Shown: positions 35,376 through 43,948 of the stretch, one piece after another | Layout: the number at the start of each line of letters is the position of its first letter | How positions within the stretch are numbered: position 1 is the stretch's first letter | Source of the DNA: Mucilaginibacter roseus | GTDB taxonomy: Bacteria; Bacteroidota; Bacteroidia; Sphingobacteriales; Sphingobacteriaceae | Reading direction: 5' to 3' | NCBI RefSeq assembly: GCF_021215455.1 | Contig: NZ_JAJPWV010000001.1 | Coordinates: 434,001-498,000, forward strand | Length of the DNA: 64,000 nucleotides | Translations under genes and position numbers: made by a program | Notes under the pieces: model-generated | Told to the model about the DNA's origin: nothing | The model's database searches: none | What the model saw: the letters and a program-made list of their open reading frames with translations, nothing else

Positions 35376-37073
35376 ATGGGAGATAAAAGACAAGACTTCG
35401 GTGTATTATATGGTCAACGTACAACAGATGATGCGTTGTTGATTTATTCGTCCTACGAAGATAGCAAAGCAAGTCCGCAGACGGGTGATTTTATTGTGCT
35501 TACACCGAGAACTGAAGATGGACGGAAATTTTTAGCCAGAGTAGAAGCTGAAGTCTATGACGAAGACCCGATTTTCAGATCACAAGATAAAACGCTTGTA
35601 GCCGTTCATTATGCACGTATAGCTGAACGTGAATTGTCTGAGCGCGATAAACAGAAAATGTTCAGTTATACGTACAAGGTGAAAATCCTAGGTACTTATA
35701 CGGAAAATGGAGAGGATTTTACCACTGCTGTACGAAAACTTCCTACCGTTTCTTACCATGCCCGCCATTTAACGCCAAAGGAGTTTGAGGATATTCTTAA
35801 TAGAGCAAATAAAGACGGGATAGAGATTGGCAAATTGTGTATTGGCATGGACATTATGTTTAAAGAGGATAAAAAGCGGTGGATTCTATTTGATATTAAT
35901 AAGTTAAAAGAAAAACGAACCATGATATTTGCCCAATCAGGATTTGGAAAGACCAACTTGATGAAAGCAATGCTCTATTACATGATAGCCGATAATACTT
36001 ATGGGAAATTGATTTTCGACTTAAACGGTGAATACTGCTTTAAAGGAACCAGAAATTATGGTCTAGCCGATATAGATGAAAAATTTATCAAAGAAAATTT
36101 AGTGTTGTATTCGGACAAGAAACTTTCTGCTAACTACAATCAGAAATGTGTAATTGGTGGTAAAGTAAGAATAAATATGCCAACTCACTTAACAATAGGT
36201 GACATACTGAATTTTGGAACTGGGTTCTCTGAAGTGATGAAATCCTTTTTGTTATATCTTGACGCTTCAGCCACGCAGAATTTTATAAAGAACATCGACG
36301 ACTATGTCAAGAATCCGCAAAAGTTACATAAAGATTTTTCTGACTTCTTTGGAGACATGAAAAAAGACAAAAATGGTAATGAAGTAGAAGATGTTAGCGC
36401 AAAAAAAACCGTGTTGGCGATTCGGAAACGGATTAGTAGGCTTATCGATGAAGGCGCAGGGTTACATGATGCTAATTCTAAGCTTGTGGAAGATGTGTTT
36501 GAAGCGTTAAAAAAAGGCAAAACCGTAGTAATTGATCTGTCTTTGAAAGACAATATGGATTCGAGTATTATCTCTACTATTTTAGTTAGAAAACTCTTTG
36601 AAAACAATAAAGAGCATTTAACTTCACAGGATGATGATAAGATTATTAATACCGTCATTTGTGTCGAAGAAGCCCAAAACGTACTTTCAGAGGAGTTTGT
36701 AAGATCAAACGCTAATCCATTTGTTAGAGTAGCCAAAGAGGGCAGAAAGTTCAGTTTGGGTTTAATCGGAATTACACAGCGCCCCTCGGCGATATCTGAT
36801 GAAATCAGAACTCAAGCTGAAAACTTTTTCACTTTTCATCTAGGTAATACGGACGATATACGAGCACTAGTTAGATCCAATATTAATTTTGATGGTGTAA
36901 TTTCGAAATTCATCCAAACAGAGACAATTAGAGGTAATGCATATATGGTGTCGGCTGATCAGTCTTTCGCGCTACCGCTTAAGGTTGTGAATTTTGATAA
37001 ATTAGTTCATAAAAAGGTATACAAAGCACACCAATTCCCTAAAGAATTGACAGATATAATATGGAAATCTTGA
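35376..37073 (+). CDS. HerA-like DNA translocase/ATPase
   Basis: 565 aa. An N-terminal HAS-barrel-type region (FGVLYGQRTTDDALLIYSS... GDFIVL, 1-125) is followed by the HerA/FtsK ATPase. Walker A is AQSGFGKT (186-193), Walker B VICVEEA (427-433, Glu 431/432), and the arginine-finger and sensor segment is RVAKEGRKFSLGLIGITQRP (451-470). HerA forms a hexamer that pumps duplex DNA to NurA. Its stop overlaps the DUF4338 start by 13 bp, so all five genes are probably translated together. Confidence 0.9.
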   Translation: MGDKRQDFGVLYGQRTTDDALLIYSSYEDSKASPQTGDFIVLTPRTEDGRKFLARVEAEVYDEDPIFRSQDKTLVAVHYARIAERELSERDKQKMFSYTYKVKILGTYTENGEDFTTAVRKLPTVSYHARHLTPKEFEDILNRANKDGIEIGKLCIGMDIMFKEDKKRWILFDINKLKEKRTMIFAQSGFGKTNLMKAMLYYMIADNTYGKLIFDLNGEYCFKGTRNYGLADIDEKFIKENLVLYSDKKLSANYNQKCVIGGKVRINMPTHLTIGDILNFGTGFSEVMKSFLLYLDASATQNFIKNIDDYVKNPQKLHKDFSDFFGDMKKDKNGNEVEDVSAKKTVLAIRKRISRLIDEGAGLHDANSKLVEDVFEALKKGKTVVIDLSLKDNMDSSIISTILVRKLFENNKEHLTSQDDDKIINTVICVEEAQNVLSEEFVRSNANPFVRVAKEGRKFSLGLIGITQRPSAISDEIRTQAENFFTFHLGNTDDIRALVRSNINFDGVISKFIQTETIRGNAYMVSADQSFALPLKVVNFDKLVHKKVYKAHQFPKELTDIIWKS

Positions 37074-38254
37074 AACTACCCGTTGAAACATCTGACCCTA
37101 TAAATGATGTGACATTGGAGGATCAGGTAATTAAAAGTATTTGTCGAGATCTGGAACGTCTTAACTGGAAAATAAAGTTACCTAAAAAAAAAGATGAATA
37201 TCCTACCCTTGTGCCACCAGAGGTTTACACAAAGGAGGTGATTCAAAAAGCTATGTCTTACAAAAGACTGGAAATAATCGAAAAAAATAAAACTTGGATA
37301 GACAAACATCTTGCCCTGGCCCGTAAAAATCTCGCCGACGGGACTGATGTGTTAAATTCAAGCGTCGAGCCAGTTATCGAAATTTGCACAACCGAAAAGC
37401 AGCATGATCTTTTTCGCATTTTCCGATATTTTTGGTCGTCACCGTATAGTGAGTATGTAGGCCGTCGGATCAAATTAATCATAAGAGACAACGGGCTTCC
37501 GTCGCGACCGGTCATTGGTATTGCTGCACTGGGTAGTCCAATTATTCACATTCCAGAACGAGATGAGTGGATAGGTTGGGATATAAAGACACGGACTAAA
37601 AATCTAATTTATACAATGGACGCCTATGTGATAGGCGCGTTGCCGCCATATAATTATCTGCTTGGCGGAAAACTAATGTCTTTACTACTGGCGTCTAAAG
37701 AGGTGCGAGAGATTTACGAAGCGAAATATAAAAATCAAATAACCTTTAAGGAGAAAAGAGTCGCTAATAATCTTGCAGGTTTATTTACCACAAGTTTGTA
37801 TGGTAGAAGTTCTCAATATAACCGTTTGAAATTTGATAACGATTTAATTTATAAAGTTATCGGTCAGACTAAAGGTTATGGAACACTGCATTTGAGTGAA
37901 CAAACTATTCAGTTGATGATTGAGATGTTGCGCTCTAAAGGGATTATCATAAGTCATAAATTCGGTGACGGCCCCAGTTGGGTAATGCGTGTGATACGTG
38001 CTGCGGGAGAGTTTCTAAACTTTGATGGTGATTTTCTTTTGAAACATAGTTTTAAAAGAAACATCTACTTTGTTCCACATGCGAAGAATTACAAGGAATT
38101 TTTAACGGGCCAAACAGACGAAATACAGTATTTTAATCGAAGCCTAGTTGAGATTACTTGCTTTTGGCAAGACCGTTGGTTAAATAATCGCCGAAACAAC
38201 ACTGATGTTATTTCTGACGTGTTGTCATTCAAAGCCAAAGATTTCTCGATTTAA
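37061..38254 (+). CDS. DUF4338 (DruA-like) protein
   Basis: 397 aa. The DUF4338 hallmarks are all present in order: GRRIKLIIRD (134-143), GIAALGSP (153-160), RDEWIGW (167-173), MDAYVIGALPPYNYLLGGKL (186-205) and GRSSQYNR (248-255). DUF4338 is the DruA protein of Druantia type I antiphage systems; its biochemical role is unsettled. Here it has no DruB-E partners and instead shares an operon with HerA and NurA. It overlaps the HerA gene by 13 bp and ends 4 bp before a convergent gene. Confidence 0.88.
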   Translation: MEILKLPVETSDPINDVTLEDQVIKSICRDLERLNWKIKLPKKKDEYPTLVPPEVYTKEVIQKAMSYKRLEIIEKNKTWIDKHLALARKNLADGTDVLNSSVEPVIEICTTEKQHDLFRIFRYFWSSPYSEYVGRRIKLIIRDNGLPSRPVIGIAALGSPIIHIPERDEWIGWDIKTRTKNLIYTMDAYVIGALPPYNYLLGGKLMSLLLASKEVREIYEAKYKNQITFKEKRVANNLAGLFTTSLYGRSSQYNRLKFDNDLIYKVIGQTKGYGTLHLSEQTIQLMIEMLRSKGIIISHKFGDGPSWVMRVIRAAGEFLNFDGDFLLKHSFKRNIYFVPHAKNYKEFLTGQTDEIQYFNRSLVEITCFWQDRWLNNRRNNTDVISDVLSFKAKDFSI

Positions 38255-38258
38255 CAAC

Positions 38259-39299
38259 TTACTTCTTATTAAACAGCCGATACAGATTATAAAAGGCGAA
38301 TAAACCGATTGCCAAAGCAAAGAGTGTGTGACATAGCAATTCTAAATCAAAAGTCCCCTTTATGTCTGACTTGTCGGTAACAAGTTTTGAATACCCGACA
38401 CTGATCGCTGCTAAAACTGTGTACAACGCAAAATAGAAAGAACGACGTTTGTTTTTACTGATCTCAAAAGGAAGTTGAATATCATTTGGTAATGGTCCAC
38501 TGGTAGCGGCACTAGGATCAGTGTTCAGCGATTCGAAATTCAAGTAACTATAACCTTCTTTAGAAGCAATTGCTTGAGTGAACAGGCTGTATGTGCGATT
38601 ATCGCGTCGAGCACCAACATCAAATAAGCGTGGTGCATTTATTTTTAAAGCATCTTTATCTTCTGTTGAGATACTCAATTTCTGCGAATTTTCAGATGCA
38701 GTTGGCGAGGTGTCGAAAAAAGCAATATCCAATAAATATTGACTTTCATCCTCAAGTTGGTAATAAGAACTGAACTGTTTAGCCGAATACACCGGCTCCT
38801 CCTTCTTTTTATGTTGGTCGTCAAATAGTTCAAGTTTATAAAAAAGCTGATTAACAAATTCACTCTTTATCGCAGTCAGTCGATCATGCCAAGAGGTTGA
38901 TGGCGTATTAGTGACATCAATTTCCAACACCCATTTTTGTGGGGGCTGGTCATTCGTATTGACAAAAGTGAAATTACAGTTTACAAACCCTTTAAGTTTT
39001 AGATAAACATGAATTAGACCAGTGTCTGTCTTTTCATCGATAGCAATTATTTGTGCTTCACGCAGAGGTACGTTCGTTATAGTGCGTTGTGCTATTGGAG
39101 TGTTTAATTTATTGCCATGAGCAAAAAAAATGGTAACATCCGTCCCTATCTTTTTTTTGAAATCAGCAAGCGGCACACTAAAATGCTCTACACCATATCG
39201 AAAGTGGATGACAAAGCCCTCTTGAAGACCCATAATCCTAAAAATGTCCTTTTTATAAAGGGCAGCGGCATCGGAGCTAAAGAGAGCGATTCTTTTCAT
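38259..39299 (-). CDS. Hypothetical protein with two C-terminal membrane helices
   Basis: 346 aa. A large soluble N-terminal part (1-285) is followed by two membrane helices (about 290-308 and 320-340), then a short basic tail (YRLFNKK), so it is anchored by its C-terminus in the inner membrane. The opening MKRIALFSSDAAALYKKDIFRIM and the strand-rich region with QIIAIDEKTDTGLIHVYLKLKGF have no family I know. The stop is only 4 bp from the DUF4338 stop. It may be a separate defence gene or a membrane effector of the HerA-NurA system (inference). Confidence 0.65.
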   Translation of the reverse strand: MKRIALFSSDAAALYKKDIFRIMGLQEGFVIHFRYGVEHFSVPLADFKKKIGTDVTIFFAHGNKLNTPIAQRTITNVPLREAQIIAIDEKTDTGLIHVYLKLKGFVNCNFTFVNTNDQPPQKWVLEIDVTNTPSTSWHDRLTAIKSEFVNQLFYKLELFDDQHKKKEEPVYSAKQFSSYYQLEDESQYLLDIAFFDTSPTASENSQKLSISTEDKDALKINAPRLFDVGARRDNRTYSLFTQAIASKEGYSYLNFESLNTDPSAATSGPLPNDIQLPFEISKNKRRSFYFALYTVLAAISVGYSKLVTDKSDIKGTFDLELLCHTLFALAIGLFAFYNLYRLFNKK

Positions 39300-39518
39300 T
39301 TCAATTACATACTAAGGTAAGGATTTTGTTTAATTATCGTCTGATTAAGTTGGTTTAATTATCGAATGCGTCTAATAGTTCTTGTTGAAAAAAGGTTAAC
39401 AATTCAGATAATATTGAATTTATGATTGAATCTTCCATATCTAATAAAGCATGACTCATTTCAGCTAAAGAAGCAGCAGTATATTTTACAGGGTCTAAAA
39501 ATCCATGATCACTTGGGC

Positions 39519-40379
39519 CTAAAAAAAAAAATGTTGCTCTTGCTCCCGTAGACCTAAACGGTCCCTAATACCGGAAACGCCCGCATGTACATTTTCATTG
39601 GCCCAACCGTAGACCGCTCTGAAGTGATCCTGACCGGCAATCTTTTCCAACTCCTTAAAATTCCTCCGGCCTTTAGGCATATGATTGATAAACCAGCCGT
39701 AGCTATCACCAAAATCTTTCCCATACTTGGCCAATAATCTCGCTCGTTCCTCGTCCAAAGCCAGCCAATCAGTTTCCTCTATCGGTTCTGCATTTAATTT
39801 TTCATAAGTAGCTCGGTATTCTTTGGCTTTTTTCCATTTCTCAATGATTTCATAATCACAATACATTTGAACGGTTTCATAATCATGATCATACAAGAAG
39901 AGAAAAGTTACACAGATTTCGTGCAAGGTCCTCCACCTTGAGTGTGCACCGTCGGCAAAACCATTAGCAATCAGGACGCGCACTTCGCTGGCGATTTGAC
40001 AAGCGCGGGCATGGTTTGCGATTAAAGTATCTAGCTTTAACTGATCATTATAATCTTCAAATTGCTGATAAAACTTATTGTACGTTGAAGATGAGATTTG
40101 ATTATTCAATTCGATAAAGGCCGTGAACAATTTCAGGCCAAATTTGTACTGCTTTTTAATTTTCCGATGAATTTTTCTTTCCCAGTTTTTTAGATCACTT
40201 TTGTTACCTATGCAATATTTAAAAACTTCGTCAAGTACCACAGTTGCAGCGCTTTTTACCATTTCCGGTATCTTGCTTTCATAATGAGCTTTAAATTCTT
40301 CAGGTGTTCCTTTAAACTCTGCTTTGGCTTCTTCAATCGCTTTGGCAATGAGTTTTTCGATCATAAAAGGCTGATCCAT
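39519..40379 (-). CDS. DUF5677 protein, frame cut short at an 11-A tract
   Basis: 286 aa as it reads. DUF5677 features: ANHARACQIASEVRVLIANGFADGAHSRWRTLHEICVTFLFL and YGWANENVHAGVSG. The frame ends HFFF at a run of 11 A (T on the coding strand). One extra base, or two fewer, would extend it to the stop at 39355-39357, adding about 55 residues (LGPSDHGFLDPVKYTAASLAEMSH... ending FDN). The added part fits the family's C-terminal region. It lies 56 bp downstream of the RES-domain gene on the same strand, so it probably shares its transcript. Confidence 0.8.
   Translation of the reverse strand: MDQPFMIEKLIAKAIEEAKAEFKGTPEEFKAHYESKIPEMVKSAATVVLDEVFKYCIGNKSDLKNWERKIHRKIKKQYKFGLKLFTAFIELNNQISSSTYNKFYQQFEDYNDQLKLDTLIANHARACQIASEVRVLIANGFADGAHSRWRTLHEICVTFLFLYDHDYETVQMYCDYEIIEKWKKAKEYRATYEKLNAEPIEETDWLALDEERARLLAKYGKDFGDSYGWFINHMPKGRRNFKELEKIAGQDHFRAVYGWANENVHAGVSGIRDRLGLREQEQHFFF
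39521..39531. repeat. Mononucleotide tract A(11), candidate phase-variation switch
   Basis: Eleven A on the plus strand at the C-terminal coding part of the DUF5677 gene. Tract length decides whether the protein ends after HFFF or runs on for about 55 more residues. Confidence 0.6.
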
Positions 40380-40435
40380 AGAATGTGGTTAATCATGTAT
40401 AAATTGATAAATCGCAATAATCCTTTAACATTAAA

Positions 40436-41857
40436 TCAAAAATCCTCAATTTTTCCAATCGGAGTTTCTTTGTAACGTGAGCGTGTTACGCTATGTACAG
40501 TGGCCTCGTATTGTACTGATCGAATTTCGTGTACTGATATGTCGTTCAAATCTACGGCAAGGGATAGCAATCGTTTGTCCTCCAACATCGAGTCCGTCGA
40601 TTCTGCCAACTTCTTTTTCCTCTTAGGTATGCGTTCGACTACTTGATAAGAAGTATAAACGCCATCCTCGTCATAATCGGTATCGTCAATTTGTAACCGA
40701 ACTCCGTCCGGAATATGAATGGGTGTTACACGCGCTGCTTTATGAAAAAGAACGACATTAATTTTATCACCGGAAACTTGTACTGATGGATAAATGATAC
40801 CATCATAATTCACATCAGTTCGCGACGCCAAATAATCGGCAATAACTTGGGTGTTTAGATATTCAAAATCCTCATCGTCAGGCATAACTGGTGTGGTCAA
40901 TCGTTCGGCCAGATGGCGCAAAAAAACGGCCTTCTCCATTTTTTCTAAATACTGGGGATCGAAAACGCTAACCCACTCTCTGATGTTATTAAGTTTACGC
41001 AGATCAAGTAGTTTCAATGTACGTAATATTTGAAAGCGTCCTACGGCCACTTTACTTCCTACCGGTGGACGTACTTCTGACAACGCGACAGAAGTTTCTG
41101 TTGCCCCGTAAAAAACTGCAATCCCTCGCGCATTCATACGACCACTCATCGCAAAAACAGGAAGCGGGGGCCCTAACAAAATGTCAGGCTTACTAATGGC
41201 ATCCAGCAATTTTTCGCGGCTTTGAAAAACTCTCGCCCGGTATAAACTATTGATTTCCGAAGTAGGGCCGATATTGGTTAATACATGTTGACCATCCCAG
41301 GTCTTCAAATTTTCAAGTCCGTCGAATATAGTGGCCAGTAGGTTAGCTACTTGTTCGCTAAAAAATCGTGATTCAGTTTTTAAAATATTTCCAAAACGCT
41401 CCCATTCCGAAACCCACCGCTCATCACTGATCCCCTTTAATTCGTAATGTGTTCCCGAATCAAATTCTGTTTCTTCACCGATTGCCCATGTATCCATGTC
41501 GCTGTGACGAGCCTCCAACATTGAAGCTATCTCAACACTAGCTTCCTCCCGGATGTCAAATTCGTTTAAAAGAATTTCCTCAACTGTTTGCCCCTCTCTA
41601 TACCATACATAATCCGACTCCTTGTCTGCATGCTGTTTATAATATTCCCAGTCGCTAGGTTCAATAGGCGTTAATTGATAATGATCCAGCAACACCTGCT
41701 CGACACGATCAACTATCAGAATTAGCGTGTAAGTACGGGTCACTCGACCACAAAACACGCACTTTCCACGTCTGCCTTTCTTTTCGATTTCCTTACTTAG
41801 ATATTCTTCTCCGATACAATCGTGGCAAATCTTATCTTCTTCCGAGTAATGCGTCAT
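40436..41857 (-). CDS. RES-domain protein with zinc-finger-like N-terminus
   Basis: 473 aa. The N-terminus has two Cys pairs (CHDC 11-14, CVFC 33-36), a likely zinc ribbon, followed by a helical region that resembles the HEPN/RES N-terminal domain. The RES core has YRARVF (Arg 207/209), FYGATETSVALSEVRP (Tyr 250, Glu 261) and YDGIIYPSVQ (Ser 358). RES toxins degrade NAD+ by phosphorolysis. The gene starts 14 bp after a membrane-protein gene and is followed by DUF5677. No small antitoxin gene is seen beside it. Confidence 0.85.
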   Translation of the reverse strand: MTHYSEEDKICHDCIGEEYLSKEIEKKGRRGKCVFCGRVTRTYTLILIVDRVEQVLLDHYQLTPIEPSDWEYYKQHADKESDYVWYREGQTVEEILLNEFDIREEASVEIASMLEARHSDMDTWAIGEETEFDSGTHYELKGISDERWVSEWERFGNILKTESRFFSEQVANLLATIFDGLENLKTWDGQHVLTNIGPTSEINSLYRARVFQSREKLLDAISKPDILLGPPLPVFAMSGRMNARGIAVFYGATETSVALSEVRPPVGSKVAVGRFQILRTLKLLDLRKLNNIREWVSVFDPQYLEKMEKAVFLRHLAERLTTPVMPDDEDFEYLNTQVIADYLASRTDVNYDGIIYPSVQVSGDKINVVLFHKAARVTPIHIPDGVRLQIDDTDYDEDGVYTSYQVVERIPKRKKKLAESTDSMLEDKRLLSLAVDLNDISVHEIRSVQYEATVHSVTRSRYKETPIGKIEDF

Positions 41858-41871
41858 TATATTATTTAGGA

Positions 41872-42567
41872 TTATTGCTGATCTTGTTCAGGACCATCAA
41901 AATGTATGGCGCGTCGTTCGAAACTGAATTGATCTTTAGCAGTGTTGGTTACTTGAGGAGGGCGATTGCTTGCGTCATATAAAAAATAGATGAATATTAT
42001 GGTGCCAGCACCCGATATCACCATAACAAAATCTAATTCAAGTTTAACACCGTTTGGATAAGTATATGGCAATCCTAATCCTTGAACTATAGACAATAAA
42101 AGCCATATGCCTATTACAAAGCCGCTAACATAAATATTGATTTTGGAGACGGAGAACGCTCGCTTATTCCATACCGTTTTGTAGATTGGTCCGGTTACCG
42201 CATCTTCCAGCATGTCGATGTGTTTCTCCCAATTCTCTTGCCATTTTTTACTTCCAATGTTTACCATTAGCCAGGATACGGAGAAAACGATACCCATACA
42301 AATAATTATAAAAGCGAGCTCTGTTTGAAACTGTTGTTCAATTTTATCTGATGCCATTACGGCAATATAACCAGCAAATGTGGCTGCTATGAAGGCCCAA
42401 AAATAAGTAGCTCGGCTCCAATATTTTTCGATTTCAAAATCACGGTTATGCCATGCTCTCTCTAAAGCTAGTTCTAGTTTCTTTCTGTTTGCTTCTTGAG
42501 GCGCATCATCAAAAAATGGCTGATAATAGGTACTGCGAGAAATTTTCTTTATATTAATATTATTCAT
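41872..42567 (-). CDS. Membrane protein upstream of the RES gene
   Basis: 231 aa with four predicted membrane helices (about 48-68, 80-103, 148-165 and 178-200) and soluble ends. No family recognised. It starts the minus-strand operon with the RES protein (14-bp gap) and DUF5677. It could localise the toxin at the membrane or be an unrelated accessory protein (inference). Confidence 0.7.
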   Translation of the reverse strand: MNNINIKKISRSTYYQPFFDDAPQEANRKKLELALERAWHNRDFEIEKYWSRATYFWAFIAATFAGYIAVMASDKIEQQFQTELAFIIICMGIVFSVSWLMVNIGSKKWQENWEKHIDMLEDAVTGPIYKTVWNKRAFSVSKINIYVSGFVIGIWLLLSIVQGLGLPYTYPNGVKLELDFVMVISGAGTIIFIYFLYDASNRPPQVTNTAKDQFSFERRAIHFDGPEQDQQ

Positions 42568-42660
42568 CTTGGATAAGGTTATTAGACAAATTTATCATTT
42601 TATGGATTTGCATCAACTTCAATAGTTGGCTTAATTCAACAGAGAAAAGAACAGGTACAA

Positions 42661-43335
42661 ATGTATAGGCAATCACTTGATAATTTATTAAAGGCACTAA
42701 GGCGAATTGAAGAACCGTATTATCACACCCCGGAAGTTAGGATGATTGATAATCAATTGGATATTAATGTCGAAAACTTCATTACTTATGAAAATAACTT
42801 TACGAGTCAACTACTAGCTGAATATAAAGTGTTGGCGCATTTAGGTGAGCTTAAAGAGTCGCGACCATTTTTACGTGAGCTTCAAATACTTAAACGCTTC
42901 GCTTGGTCGGAAGATCCTGATTTGGGGATAAGGGCAGCCATTGAACGGTTAAGAGCAATCCCTGAAGGTAAGGAAGATGTTGTTGATGAATTGAAAACAA
43001 TACCCGATTTTATCATTCATAAGTCGCAAGGTAACCGTGAGCGAATTAACCAACAATTAATTGCCGAAATAAAAACTGAAGCAGTACTGTCTTATAGTAG
43101 GTTTGCTTGGGATTTCTTTAAATTGAATGTTTATTTAAACAAGTTTAATTTTCAAACAGCCTGTTTCATAGCAATAAATACAGATTTGAAAACCGTTGAA
43201 TCTTACATTGGGCGTTATCTGGACGAAAATCATTATTACACTACACGCACCAGAGACCTGTTTGTTGTTGTGAAAGAAAATTTTCAAAGTGAAATTATTA
43301 CAAAGTCACTTCACAAAATCAAATTCTTAATGTAA
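42661..43335 (+). CDS. Putative PD-(D/E)XK nuclease
   Basis: 224 aa, soluble. The segment TIPDFIIHKSQGN ... QQLIAEIKTE gives P115-D116 and E136-x-K138, the spacing of a PD-(D/E)XK active site between two beta strands. Glu/helix residues precede it as expected for this fold. No signal peptide. It is divergent from the membrane/RES operon with 93 bp between starts. A role in defence or DNA processing is inferred from place and fold; the match rests on the motif alone. Confidence 0.55.
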   Translation: MYRQSLDNLLKALRRIEEPYYHTPEVRMIDNQLDINVENFITYENNFTSQLLAEYKVLAHLGELKESRPFLRELQILKRFAWSEDPDLGIRAAIERLRAIPEGKEDVVDELKTIPDFIIHKSQGNRERINQQLIAEIKTEAVLSYSRFAWDFFKLNVYLNKFNFQTACFIAINTDLKTVESYIGRYLDENHYYTTRTRDLFVVVKENFQSEIITKSLHKIKFLM

Positions 43336-43948
43336 TCTTATCTAAGGCATTATTTCAAAGGGACATTTAATTGGACTACTTTTGACTAGCAACCGTCCAT
43401 CTTATTATATATAACTTCAAATGTCATTAATATTTTAATCACCGATCGATATATTGTATAGGACATGCGCTTAGTCGGGCTCGAAACAGGTACCCACCTA
43501 TTTTTTGCCCCGATTTGTAGTATATTAGGGTACATTTTAGTACTTTTACAATGCTGGAGCGGTCAACGACCAAAACGGCGCCTAGTGTAGCCATTGCCTC
43601 TTGCAAGTGATTAATGATCAAAGGTATTTACGCAAAGTCATAGTAGCCCAGGTGGGCATCGCGTTGTCCTCAAACTTGCCATCGTAAAATATTAATATTG
43701 TCATTTAAGTCAAAAACGCTATTTTTACTAAACCAAAGCATTCCCGCGGACAAAGAGGTGAACGGCTTGGAATAGTTACTATAAAGTACTGAAATTAAGA
43801 TATATACAGCGTTGGGTGTGCGTCCTGCCATCCCTAAACGTTTTTGAGATACCATGCCGTGTTTACTCTCGGAAAAACAACTAACAGTTTAATTACTATT
43901 TTACGAAATTCCGAGACATTGTCTCGGAATTCAATAGCTGCATATAGA
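43336..43948. other. Intergenic region with possible gene remnants
   Basis: 613 bp. It holds minus-strand frames at 43439-43621 and 43670-43855 that are short and show no family resemblance; they may be remains of a decayed gene. The only clear structure is the palindrome at 43907-43931. Confidence 0.45.
43907..43931. repeat. Perfect 12-bp palindrome arms, 1-bp centre
   Basis: AATTCCGAGACA is followed after one T by its exact complement. It lies 18 bp past the stop of the DUF1016 gene. No T run follows on the minus strand, so it could be a terminator without tail, a protein-binding site, or a recombination site. Confidence 0.6.

Noticed and set aside
43439..43855. Two short minus-strand frames
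   Set aside because: No recognisable domain and no tight neighbours; listed as possible remnants only.
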